Below the pieces are notes generated by a model. The model did not search any database, was not told where the DNA came from, and saw only the letters and a list, made by a program, of their open reading frames with translations. Positions 40,358 through 48,331 of a stretch of 64,000 nucleotides of DNA are shown here, in pieces. Position 1 is the first letter of the stretch, and every line of letters begins with the position of its first letter. The position numbers were made by a program, and so were the translations under genes. The stretch comes from Candidatus Sacchlamyda saccharinae (GTDB lineage: Bacteria; Chlamydiota; Chlamydiia; Chlamydiales; Rhabdochlamydiaceae), in the NCBI GenBank assembly GCA_030408505.1, contig JAUHQI010000004.1, positions 868,001-932,000 on the forward strand. Reading direction: 5' to 3'.

Positions 40358-41014
40358 ATGGAAGTCGAGTGGATTCATTTTAAAGAGATTGCTTCAACGC
40401 ACGAGTATGCGAAGGCACATGCAGGCGAATTTGACCCTAAAAAATGCTCTTGTTTTACAGCAGAATCCCAAACTGCCGGTAGAGGGCGCTATCAAAATCG
40501 GAGCTGGGTCTCTAAGAAAGGCAATCTGCACCTGACCTTTTTTCTCTCTACTACTCCAAAGCCTTATTTAGCCCAACTTTTGGCTTTTTCAGCAGCCGAG
40601 CTGATTGGAAATGGGGTGATGATGAAGTGGCCCAACGACCTGATTTTTGAAGGAAAAAAATTCTCGGGAACCATTGCTGAGGTTACAGATCATGGCATAG
40701 TACTCAGCATTGGGATGAATGTGAATGAGAGCGTTGAAGCTGACCAACCCACCACGACGCTAAAAGCCATCACTGGGAAGGAATGGGATCTCAATACTTT
40801 AAGTAAATCTATTGTGGCGCAGTTTTTGCAAAACTTAAGAAGAGGTTTTCCCAGCAAACGAGTCGAAGACCTTTTAGCATACCGTGGAGAAAAGATCCGG
40901 TGTGATCAAGTCGAAGGGATCCTTCTCGGGATCAATGAAGAAGGGTTCCTCCGCTTAAAGACAGAAGATGGCGAGATAAAAATCATCCATTCAGGAGAGA
41001 TAAATCGGGGATGA
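40358..41014 (+). CDS. birA: Biotin--[acetyl-CoA-carboxylase] ligase
   Basis: This 218-residue protein starts MEVEWIHFKEIASTHEYAKA. The biotinyl-AMP-binding loop appears as TAGRGRYQNRSWVSKKGNLH and the KWPNDL motif follows at about 103; GMNVNES is the third signature. There is no N-terminal winged helix, so this is a ligase without repressor function. It attaches biotin to the carboxyl carrier of acetyl-CoA carboxylase. Only 24 bp separate it from rodA, divergently. Its last 32 bp overlap the opposite NifS-NifU-like gene. Confidence 0.93.
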   Translation: MEVEWIHFKEIASTHEYAKAHAGEFDPKKCSCFTAESQTAGRGRYQNRSWVSKKGNLHLTFFLSTTPKPYLAQLLAFSAAELIGNGVMMKWPNDLIFEGKKFSGTIAEVTDHGIVLSIGMNVNESVEADQPTTTLKAITGKEWDLNTLSKSIVAQFLQNLRRGFPSKRVEDLLAYRGEKIRCDQVEGILLGINEEGFLRLKTEDGEIKIIHSGEINRG

Positions 41015-42632
41015 CCATGAGGTCGGGGAAGATTTTGTGGCGCAAGATGTTGCCAATCGCATCGAGGGTGGCGCCGGTTGCAGAGTGGCAACTGGTGCAG
41101 TTGCCGCTATAGGCAATGGTTATTCGATTGTCTTCAACTTTCATTACTTCAACTCCCCCTGCATCGAGCTCTACGTAGGGCTGAATGTCTGTTTCCATAA
41201 CGGCCGCAATCACAGCTTTTTTCTTCTCGTTGGAAAGCGCTTCCCAACCGGGGTACTCGGTCCGCTCTCCTCCCTCCATTTCCGGTGGGGCAACATAGAT
41301 ATCTTCAATGGGGATATCCATGCAGTTTTCTGTAGACAGGTCAATGGCGTCAATAATGAGATTGAGAGCTAGGGAGTCTGCGGGAAAAGCCATGTTCTTT
41401 TCTATGAGGTCGGCGGTCATCCTTCTGGCTTGCATGTAGTTTTTCCGAATGAGCTCGTCTGTTGCACTTTTTAATGCATCTGATAGTGCAGGTGGCCCAA
41501 AACTTTCTGCTCTTGCATCTGCAATCACTCCATCCTCTTCATCGACTAGCAGGGAAAGGGTAAATTGCCTCCCCTCTTTTTTTTCTCCAAGAGTTGCTGT
41601 GCAAAGACGCATATTTTTGGCCTTGGCATCTTCGGCGGTAAAGAGCTTTTGTTTAGTTTGTAATTTTTGCAAAACGGACGGGAAGATTTCAAGCAACCGG
41701 TCGATCTCTTCTCTTTTGGTATCATAGTTGAGGGCAAAGGAAACGGTGTATGGATCTGCTACGCTTGCAAACACCCCTTCTTTTTGCAATAAGTAGGTAA
41801 TTTGCTCTGCGTGGATATCTGGAAATTGCGCCGCAGCTACATTGGGAAGGCGCATGGAGTCTTGAAATGGGATTGTGGCGCCTAAAGTCTTTAGTTTCTC
41901 CTCTAAGACATCTCGCAAGTGGGCAATTTCCATTGCGTAGGTTTCAATCTGATCGACTTGATGTTTGAGGGCGGTGGCTAAATTTGCATACTGGGCATAG
42001 GATCCCTCTAGGCTTTTTCCAGTTGAGAGGACGACTCCTAATGGAAAGGGGAGGCCCAAAAGGCCGCCATCAAAGGTGATGTAGTCCACATCTAAGTGTT
42101 GAAAATAGAGCTTTCCAATCGCGGAACTGATGTCGAGGTGGATGGCGATGTCATTTTCTTTGCAAACTTCTATGAGATCGTGGATGGGCTGAATGACTCC
42201 CGTTTTGGGATGAGCCCATGAAATAGAGAGGATGCTTGTGCGGGCGCGCAGAGCTTTTGACAGAGCTTGTTTGGTCAAGTGTCCCCTTTCGTCTACGGGG
42301 AGAAGCTTTCCTTGTACATCAAATTTTTCTAAGCCTTTGATGGCGCTTAAAATACTTTGTTGCTCATTTTCTAAAGCGAGGATATGGGTGCGTCCTGTTT
42401 GGCGGATCGAGTCGATGTAATGGGAGAAAAGGACGTGATCGTGCGCATCTGCAAGGGATGCTTTCAAGCTAATATTTGCCTCTACAACTCCTAACTCGGT
42501 TAAGATCTTGTCTTGGGCGTGACCTGTGGGACCCACAAGCCAATGCTCTTGGCTCATTTTTGCAAATTGGGCAGTAAGCTCAGCTAAGGGCCGAGTTTTG
42601 GTATGATGATCGAGAAAAATCCAGTCAGCCAT
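40983..42632 (-). CDS. Degenerate NifS-NifU fusion protein (Fe-S assembly related)
   Basis: A 549-residue fusion. Residues 1-325 follow cysteine desulfurase architecture (WIFLDHHTKT, NEQQSI, IHLDISSAIGK with Asp167), but the PLP-lysine motif is replaced by DYITFDGGLLGLPFP (about 183-197) and the mobile Cys loop by VFASVADPYTV. Residues 340-412 resemble the NifU/IscU scaffold (VIADARAESFG) without its cysteines. Residues 470-540 are an Nfu domain with an intact CxxC (GNCTSCHS, Cys512 and Cys515). Only the Nfu part therefore looks able to carry an Fe-S cluster. It overlaps gpmA by 8 bp; in Chlamydia the separate nifU and nifS lie beside pgmA (memory). A real SufS is encoded at the window end. 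Confidence 0.8.
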   Translation of the reverse strand: MADWIFLDHHTKTRPLAELTAQFAKMSQEHWLVGPTGHAQDKILTELGVVEANISLKASLADAHDHVLFSHYIDSIRQTGRTHILALENEQQSILSAIKGLEKFDVQGKLLPVDERGHLTKQALSKALRARTSILSISWAHPKTGVIQPIHDLIEVCKENDIAIHLDISSAIGKLYFQHLDVDYITFDGGLLGLPFPLGVVLSTGKSLEGSYAQYANLATALKHQVDQIETYAMEIAHLRDVLEEKLKTLGATIPFQDSMRLPNVAAAQFPDIHAEQITYLLQKEGVFASVADPYTVSFALNYDTKREEIDRLLEIFPSVLQKLQTKQKLFTAEDAKAKNMRLCTATLGEKKEGRQFTLSLLVDEEDGVIADARAESFGPPALSDALKSATDELIRKNYMQARRMTADLIEKNMAFPADSLALNLIIDAIDLSTENCMDIPIEDIYVAPPEMEGGERTEYPGWEALSNEKKKAVIAAVMETDIQPYVELDAGGVEVMKVEDNRITIAYSGNCTSCHSATGATLDAIGNILRHKIFPDLMVIPDLSLLNG

Positions 42633-43305
42633 TCTTTTTAAATGTATTATTTGCGTATTCGTAGAGGATAGGATCGCCTGTTGCGAGCTCCAGATTTAAA
42701 ACCTCTTCCTTAGAGAGGTTGTCGAGATGCATAATGATCGATCGAAGGGAGTTGCCATGCGCTGAGATGAAAACGTTTTGCCCGCTTGCCAAATGGGGGA
42801 CAATTTTCTCACGGAAATAGGGAATCACTCGAGCTGCCGTATCCGCTAAACACTCTCCATTAGGAGGAGGCACGTCAAAGCTACGCCGCCAAATGTGGAC
42901 TTGCTCGTCTCCATATTTTTCTCTTGTTTCTTGCTTGTTCAATCCCTGCAGATCACCGTACATACGCTCATTGAGCTCCCAGGCTTTGATCACTGGGATA
43001 GAATTTTGCGCAGCGGCAGGGTTATGGATTTTGCCCCAGTCGTCGGTTTTCCCTTCTCCCGAATGGAGAATGACCGGGACCTTCCCCTCCTCGTGATGGG
43101 CCATCGCAATCATAGCAGTCATTTGAGCCCGCATCAGCGAGGAAATGTAGATCACATCAATGGGAATGTGAGAAATCTTTCTGCCTGCATCGATGGCTTC
43201 TTGGATCCCCTCCACGCTCAAAGGGACGTCGACCCAGCCGGTAAACAGGTTGCGTTTGTTCCACTCGGACTGGCCGTGGCGCAAAAGAATAAGCTTTGCT
43301 GTCAT
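42625..43305 (-). CDS. gpmA: 2,3-bisphosphoglycerate-dependent phosphoglycerate mutase
   Basis: This 226-residue protein starts MTAKLILLRHGQSEWNKRNL; the catalytic histidine is in LLRHGQSEWN, followed by FTGWVDVPLSVEG, RAQMTA, ELNERMYGDLQGLNK and the second histidine in VFISAHGNSLR. All dPGM residues are present. It interconverts 3- and 2-phosphoglycerate in glycolysis. The length fits the dPGM family, slightly shorter than E. coli GpmA. The stop is overlapped by the NifS-NifU-like gene, so both are co-transcribed. Confidence 0.95.
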   Translation of the reverse strand: MTAKLILLRHGQSEWNKRNLFTGWVDVPLSVEGIQEAIDAGRKISHIPIDVIYISSLMRAQMTAMIAMAHHEEGKVPVILHSGEGKTDDWGKIHNPAAAQNSIPVIKAWELNERMYGDLQGLNKQETREKYGDEQVHIWRRSFDVPPPNGECLADTAARVIPYFREKIVPHLASGQNVFISAHGNSLRSIIMHLDNLSKEEVLNLELATGDPILYEYANNTFKKNG

Positions 43306-43365
43306 ACTCTCAAATCATAGTGGATTTGCCGGAAAAAACAAACGCTAATAAAAATTTTATTCTAT

Positions 43366-43394
43366 TTGAAAACTAGTAGGCTGTTTGGTATACT
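43366..43394 (+). promoter_or_regulatory. Sigma70-type promoter placed for leaderless transcription of rluB-like gene
   Basis: TTGAAA and TATACT are 17 bp apart, and the -10 box ends 8 nt before the ATG at 43403. No Shine-Dalgarno is present. Confidence 0.65.
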
Positions 43395-43402
43395 TACTGC
43401 CT

Positions 43403-44104
43403 ATGGAACAAAAACGATTGAGTAAAGTGCTCGCATCTGCGGGAGTGGCCTCACGCAGAGGTGCTGAAGAGCTGATTTTCGAGGGAAAAGTGACGGTCAA
43501 TGGGGAAATTGTCCTCAAGCCTGAAACTCATGTCCTACTCGAAAAGGACGATATCCGCGTCGACGATCAGAAAATCTATGAAGAGCAAAATAAAGTTTAC
43601 TACATTCTCAACAAGCCAACCGGTTTTATCTGCAGCAATAAGCCGATGGAGAGAAAAAAGCTCGTCGTGGATCTTTTCCCCCCAGATACTCGTCTATTTT
43701 CTGTGGGCCGGCTCGACCGAGATACTACGGGCCTCTTGATCGTCACCAATGACGGCCATTTTGCTCAAGAAGTCATTCACCCAAGATCCAATATTGAAAA
43801 AGAATATCTTGTCAAAACCAGAGAAGAGGTGATGCATGACCATCTCGAAAAAATCTCAAAAGGTTGTTTTGTCGAGGGGGTCTTTGTTCGCCCCGTTTCT
43901 GTGCGTAAGGTGCGCAAAGGGACCATCAAAGTTATTGTCAAAGAAGGGAAAAAGCGGGAAGTACGTGTTTTCGTTCAAAAAGCGGGCCTGACTATTTTAA
44001 GCCTCTCGCGTATCCGTATTGGCGGACTATTCTTAGGCCATCTTCCAGAAGGAGCCTACAGAGACATGACAGAATCTGAAAAAGAAGCTGTATTGAAAAG
44101 TTAA
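43403..44104 (+). CDS. Pseudouridine synthase, RluB/RsuA family
   Basis: A 233-residue protein with an S4 RNA-binding domain (KRLSKVLASAGVASRRGAEE) and a catalytic domain containing GRLDRDTTGLLIVTNDG, where the Asp of the LDxxTxG motif is the nucleophile, and KKREVRVFVQKAG. It isomerises uridine in 23S (RluB-type) or 16S (RsuA-type) rRNA; RluB is the more likely assignment. It is divergent from gpmA, as CT723 is near CT722 in Chlamydia (memory). The start at 43403 follows a -10 box by 8 nt. Confidence 0.9.
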   Translation: MEQKRLSKVLASAGVASRRGAEELIFEGKVTVNGEIVLKPETHVLLEKDDIRVDDQKIYEEQNKVYYILNKPTGFICSNKPMERKKLVVDLFPPDTRLFSVGRLDRDTTGLLIVTNDGHFAQEVIHPRSNIEKEYLVKTREEVMHDHLEKISKGCFVEGVFVRPVSVRKVRKGTIKVIVKEGKKREVRVFVQKAGLTILSLSRIRIGGLFLGHLPEGAYRDMTESEKEAVLKS

Positions 44105-44125
44105 GAATCCGCTACCCTATTGATC

Positions 44126-44797
44126 ATGTCTATCATCGCTCGACTGTTCGGGAAATCCCCCTTTGCTCCCTTGCAAACCCACATGAATAAAGTGGCTGTA
44201 TGCATGGAGAAGCTCACTAAAATCATCGAGTCCCTTGGCCATAAAACCGATAAGATTGAGCATCTGATTGAAGATCTCTCCCAACTTGAACATGAAGCAG
44301 ATCTGACGAAAAATGACATCCGCAATCACTTGCCTAAAAGTCTTTTCATGCCCATCGATCGGGGTCATTTTCTGGAGATTTTGGCCATCCAAGATTCTAT
44401 TGCAGATTGTGCAGAAGACGTAGGGATCACCTTATCTCTTCGTCCTCTTGAGAATCTCTCTTGGCTCCAAGCCCCCCTCACAGATCTTTTTGCTAAATCT
44501 GCCGAAGTTTTCTGGGATGCCAAACACATCATCGAAGAGATTGATGAGCTATTAGAGTCTGCTTTTGGCGGAATCGAAGCTGAAAAAGTTAAGTCGATGA
44601 TCGAAGAAACTGCGTACAAAGAGCATCAAGCGCAAAAAAAGAAACGTGCGCTGCTTAAAATGCTTTTTTCAGAAGAGGAGAAGCTCTCCGCTCCTGCTTT
44701 TTATCATTGGCTCCGCTTGATCGAAGATATCGGAGCTTTGGCAGAGCTTTCAGAAAAATTAGCTAACCGCATCCGAATGGTCCTTGAACTGAAATAA
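44126..44797 (+). CDS. DUF47 (PhoU-like) phosphate transport accessory protein
   Basis: This 223-residue, all-helical protein starts MSIIARLFGKSPFAPLQTHM and contains LEHEADLTKNDIRNHLPKSL and DSIADCAEDVGI, with the E/DxxxD metal-binding repeats typical of DUF47/PhoU-fold proteins. It is encoded 4 bp before a PiT phosphate permease, the usual partner; it probably regulates that permease. No SD is evident for it. In Chlamydia a similar pair exists (CT691-CT692, memory) at another location. Confidence 0.88.
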   Translation: MSIIARLFGKSPFAPLQTHMNKVAVCMEKLTKIIESLGHKTDKIEHLIEDLSQLEHEADLTKNDIRNHLPKSLFMPIDRGHFLEILAIQDSIADCAEDVGITLSLRPLENLSWLQAPLTDLFAKSAEVFWDAKHIIEEIDELLESAFGGIEAEKVKSMIEETAYKEHQAQKKKRALLKMLFSEEEKLSAPAFYHWLRLIEDIGALAELSEKLANRIRMVLELK

Positions 44798-44801
44798 TTA
44801 G

Positions 44802-46226
44802 ATGGATATTGCGCTTCTTCTAACAATCATTGTTCTTCTCATCGGATTTTATATGGCTTGGAACATCGGGGCCAACGATGTCTCCAACGCGATGGGAACG
44901 TCTGTGGGCTCGGGTGCCCTGACTCTGCGCAAGGCAGTACTCATAGCCGCCATCCTAGAGTTTTCAGGAGCCTACTTCCTAGGGGGCAACGTCTCACAGA
45001 CGATGCAAAGTGAGCTGATCGATGTGACCCAATTTGCCTCAAACCCTGACATCCTTATTTTTGGTATGTGCGCTGCTCTTCTCGGCACAGGAATTTGGCT
45101 TCAATTTGCTTCCTATTTTGGCCTCCCTGTTTCGACAACCCATGCGATTGTGGGCGCCATCATTGGTTTCGGAGTCCTCACCTTAGGACCTACTGGCGTT
45201 GAGTGGGGCATGATTGGATCCATTGCTCTTAGCTGGGTCATCTCACCGGCCCTTGCTGGTTTTATTTCCTTTTTGATTTTTGGCGTCCTACAACGCAATA
45301 TTCTGTATGCACTCAATCCGGCCGTCGCAACCAAACGCCTCGTACCCATCCTCCTATTTTTTGTGTTTGGTATTTTTTCTCTGAGCCTTATTTTCAATGG
45401 GTTGAAGCGATTTGGCTGGAGCTTTTCTCTTCAGGAAGCCCTTATTTTGAGCAGTGTGTTTGGTCTGGTTGCGCTCGGCATAGGCCTGCTTCTTGTTCGT
45501 CGCATCAAAACACCTGAAATTGCAGGACAAGTCCCATCAAAAAGACTCCCCTTTTCTCTGATCAGTATCGAAAAAGCGATCAAGCACATGCGAAGAGCGC
45601 GCACAGGCTCACTCGATGCAACACACAACAAAATTACAGGTATGCTCGAAGAGATGCACACCCTTAAAAAAGAGCTGCGCAAAAAAACCGATTTCCCTGA
45701 ACGAACTTCTGAGTACAACCTAGTCGAAAAAGTGTTTGGCTACATGCAGATCATCAGTGCCTGCTTTGTAGCTTTTGCCCACGGCGCAAACGACGTCGCC
45801 AACGCAATTGCCCCTGTAGCCTCAGTACTACAAACAATCAAACATGGCATCTCGACAGAAGGCTCCACCGTCCCCACCTGGCTTCTTGCATTTGGCGGCC
45901 TTGGTATCGTTGTCGGTCTTGCCACTTGGGGTTGGCGGGTGATTGAAACCATTGGGCGCAAAATCACAGAACTAACGCCCACAAGGGGATTTTCTGCAGA
46001 GTTTGGCGCTGCCGTTACCATTTTGCTCGCCTCTAAAATCGGCCTCCCCATCTCGACCACCCACTGCCTTGTCGGCTCTGTCCTTGGCGTCGGTCTCGCA
46101 AGAGGACTTCGAGCACTGAACTTACGCATGCTAAGAGAAATCGCCCTTTCCTGGATCATCACCCTTCCAGCAAGTGCTTTCATGAGCATCGTCTGCTTTT
46201 ATCTGCTCAAAAGCATTTTGGGATAA
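44802..46226 (+). CDS. PiT-family inorganic phosphate permease
   Basis: A 474-residue membrane protein with the two inverted PiT signature repeats: WNIGANDVSNAMGTSVGSG near the N-terminus and FAHGANDVANAIAPVASVLQ in the second half, plus GLPVSTTHAIVGAI and GLPISTTHCLVGSV. About 10-12 TM segments and a central hydrophilic loop (KHMRRARTGSLDATHNKITG). It imports phosphate using an ion gradient. It is co-transcribed with the DUF47 gene (4 bp gap). Confidence 0.93.
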   Translation: MDIALLLTIIVLLIGFYMAWNIGANDVSNAMGTSVGSGALTLRKAVLIAAILEFSGAYFLGGNVSQTMQSELIDVTQFASNPDILIFGMCAALLGTGIWLQFASYFGLPVSTTHAIVGAIIGFGVLTLGPTGVEWGMIGSIALSWVISPALAGFISFLIFGVLQRNILYALNPAVATKRLVPILLFFVFGIFSLSLIFNGLKRFGWSFSLQEALILSSVFGLVALGIGLLLVRRIKTPEIAGQVPSKRLPFSLISIEKAIKHMRRARTGSLDATHNKITGMLEEMHTLKKELRKKTDFPERTSEYNLVEKVFGYMQIISACFVAFAHGANDVANAIAPVASVLQTIKHGISTEGSTVPTWLLAFGGLGIVVGLATWGWRVIETIGRKITELTPTRGFSAEFGAAVTILLASKIGLPISTTHCLVGSVLGVGLARGLRALNLRMLREIALSWIITLPASAFMSIVCFYLLKSILG

Positions 46227-46233
46227 GATTTTC

Positions 46234-46263
46234 TTGAAAAAAAAGCTCCCCTCCGTATATCTT
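46234..46263 (+). promoter_or_regulatory. Candidate promoter for the unknown gene at 46295
   Basis: TTGAAA and TATCTT are 18 bp apart. The leader of about 25 nt contains GGAGG 7 nt before the ATG. It lies just after the PiT stop. Confidence 0.5.
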
Positions 46264-46294
46264 ATTTGAATCTTAAAAGTATGGAGGACGATGT

Positions 46295-47392
46295 ATGAGA
46301 ATCGAAAACGTGAGCTTTAAGGGCCATGAACCTCAATCTGCCACAGCCGAAAGGGCTCCTGTTAACACCGGACGTTCCTCACTCGCCTCTCAACTTCAAA
46401 TCACCCCAACAGAAAAAATAACCGAGCATTTCTGGAATACTTGGGATTTTGTAAAGTCTACCTTGCTGTGGGTTTATGACACGGTCCTTTGGGTTTTCCA
46501 AGGGTGCCCTGCAGAAGAAAGCCCCCTCGATATCATGGAAGATATCATTGAAAGTCCCAAGGAAATGGCCGCTGAATTCGCAAAAAAACCTGCAGAATTT
46601 ACTGCAGATTTCATCCTAGCCGTTCTCCTGAATCCAAAGGGCATAAAAGACCTAAGAGACCAAAATAAAGGGGCTTTTGGAGACTTCATCCGCGCCTGCA
46701 AAGGCAAAGTCAAGAACTGGAAAAAACACTTAAGTCCCAAAAAAGACTTCTCACTTGAGAAAAAAGTTTTTGAAGCCCTTTGCGGAAATCCCATCATACT
46801 CCACGGAGCTTTAAGCAACCTGCGAGACCAGATCCTGGAAGTATTGGGAGAGGAAGACAAAAAGGGTGATAATGATAATGTCAAAGCCTTGCGTCGCATC
46901 TGCAAAGGCTACCTCCAAAAAGTGCTCGATCACGGTGAAAGCGAGCCTAAAGCAATCGGTGCTCTCTATAAGGCCCTCAAAGAAAAAAGCGACCCATCAG
47001 GGTTTGTTGCTATATTCCAACGGCACGCAGCCCCAAAACCAACCTCTGCAGAAGCTGGTGACCTCGTGAAAGTGTTTAGCGAAAAAGCCCTTGTCTTAAG
47101 ACAGCTCGCCGATCCGAAAAAATTCTTCGGCAAGCCATACAAAGATGCTAGCCCTGTTCAATACCCTATGTCCCTTGACCAAGCCGTTTTCAGAGCATTA
47201 GAACCTAAGCATTTCGAAACTGCACTTGAAATCTTAGACAAAAATTTTGCTCTTGGAACCGCTGTGGTCCAAAAGATAAAAGCCTTAGGCACGAAAGCTC
47301 AAGTCAGAATTGCGGATAACCTTCCCAAAGCATTGGAAGTTTTAAAACAGTTGGATAAAGATCTAGCAAACCCTCCTACTGGGAAAAAATAA
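46295..47392 (+). CDS. Unknown protein, possible T3SS-secreted or cytosolic helical protein
   Basis: This 365-residue ORF starts MRIENVSFKGHEPQSATAER, with a polar, Ser/Thr-rich first 40 residues and no signal peptide. One amphipathic Trp-rich segment follows (HFWNTWDFVKSTLLWVYDTV), then mostly charged helices. A disordered polar N-terminus is compatible with T3SS export, but many cytosolic proteins share it. No recognised domain. It has its own promoter and GGAGG SD and ends 27 bp before a binding-protein gene. Confidence 0.55.
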   Translation: MRIENVSFKGHEPQSATAERAPVNTGRSSLASQLQITPTEKITEHFWNTWDFVKSTLLWVYDTVLWVFQGCPAEESPLDIMEDIIESPKEMAAEFAKKPAEFTADFILAVLLNPKGIKDLRDQNKGAFGDFIRACKGKVKNWKKHLSPKKDFSLEKKVFEALCGNPIILHGALSNLRDQILEVLGEEDKKGDNDNVKALRRICKGYLQKVLDHGESEPKAIGALYKALKEKSDPSGFVAIFQRHAAPKPTSAEAGDLVKVFSEKALVLRQLADPKKFFGKPYKDASPVQYPMSLDQAVFRALEPKHFETALEILDKNFALGTAVVQKIKALGTKAQVRIADNLPKALEVLKQLDKDLANPPTGKK

Positions 47393-47419
47393 GTAGCACG
47401 AAATGTATATCCTCATAAA

Positions 47420-48241
47420 ATGAGGGTTATGCTTCGACTTATTGCTCTTTTCGCTGTGCTCCTCTTTTGCGGGTGCAGCGGAAAATCAAGCTCTTCTTCT
47501 ACTTATGAAATTGGGATCGATCCCTCTTGGTATCCTCTGCAACTTGCCGATTACGAAAAAAATGTTCTCGCCTTCTCTATAGAGCTGCTCACCACCATCT
47601 CAAAGAAAGAGAATCTCGAGCTTTCCATCCAGAGCATGAATTGGAATAACCTTTTCTGGGGCCTGAAAGAGCATAAATACAATGCGGTCCTCTCATCTAT
47701 GCGCCCGTACGCCTTTTATAAAAATCGATACAACTTCTCCGATCTTTACCTGCTCACAGGACCCGTTATCGTTGCGCCAAAAAATTCGCCCATCAAAGCC
47801 CCTTCTGATCTAAAAGGAAAAGAGGTGGCCGTTGTGCGTGGCTCTTCAGCAGCTCTTATCTTGCAGACAACACCGGGCATCATTTTAAAAGGATACGACT
47901 CGATCCCCTTTGCTTTGGAAGCTGTTGCAGAGAAAAATGTCCACGCAGCCGCCCTCGAAGTCCTCATTGTCCAAAGCTACATCCGCGATATCTATCAAGA
48001 CACTCTAAAAATCATAGGGCCTACGCTCAGCGATGAGGGCTTGCGCCTCGTCGCTCTCTCCCATGAATCTGAAGACCTACTCAAGCGTTTTAACAAAGGT
48101 CTCATGACTCTTAAAGAGAGTGGTGAATATGAGAAGCTTCTAAAAAAATGGGGCCTCTCCCCTGACGGCAATCCCATAGCCAACCTCGATCATGAGATCG
48201 AGAATTTATTCAAGGGCTGTGGCAACTTATTGATTAAATAG
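47420..48241 (+). CDS. ABC transporter substrate-binding lipoprotein (amino-acid type, family 3)
   Basis: A 273-residue periplasmic binding protein with a lipobox (AVLLFCGC) and the family 3 pattern: YEIGIDPSWYPL, LLTTISKKENLELSIQSMNW, ILSSMRPYAFYKNRYNFSDLY, LKGKEVAVVRGSSAALI and a closing MTLKESGEYEKLLKKWGL. It resembles ArtJ/GlnH-type amino-acid receptors; the ligand cannot be assigned. No permease or ATPase gene is adjacent, so the other parts must be encoded elsewhere. A half copy of repeat R1 begins at its stop codon. Confidence 0.85.
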   Translation: MRVMLRLIALFAVLLFCGCSGKSSSSSTYEIGIDPSWYPLQLADYEKNVLAFSIELLTTISKKENLELSIQSMNWNNLFWGLKEHKYNAVLSSMRPYAFYKNRYNFSDLYLLTGPVIVAPKNSPIKAPSDLKGKEVAVVRGSSAALILQTTPGIILKGYDSIPFALEAVAEKNVHAAALEVLIVQSYIRDIYQDTLKIIGPTLSDEGLRLVALSHESEDLLKRFNKGLMTLKESGEYEKLLKKWGLSPDGNPIANLDHEIENLFKGCGNLLIK

Positions 48242-48327
48242 AAAGTTAATGGAGATCGAAAATTAAGTTTTCTGGCGCTTTTGGCCGAAGATCTGGGGAA
48301 TATCGAATGAATCAGTGTCTCCATAAA
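48241..48327. repeat. MITE-like element R1, right-half copy D
   Basis: Bases match the right half of the full copies (AAAGTTAATGGAGATCGAAA, GCGCTTTTGGCCGAAGATCT, AATCAGTGTCTCC). The left terminal repeat is lost. It lies between the binding-protein gene and glgP, which converge. Confidence 0.75.
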
Positions 48328-48331
48328 GAGC

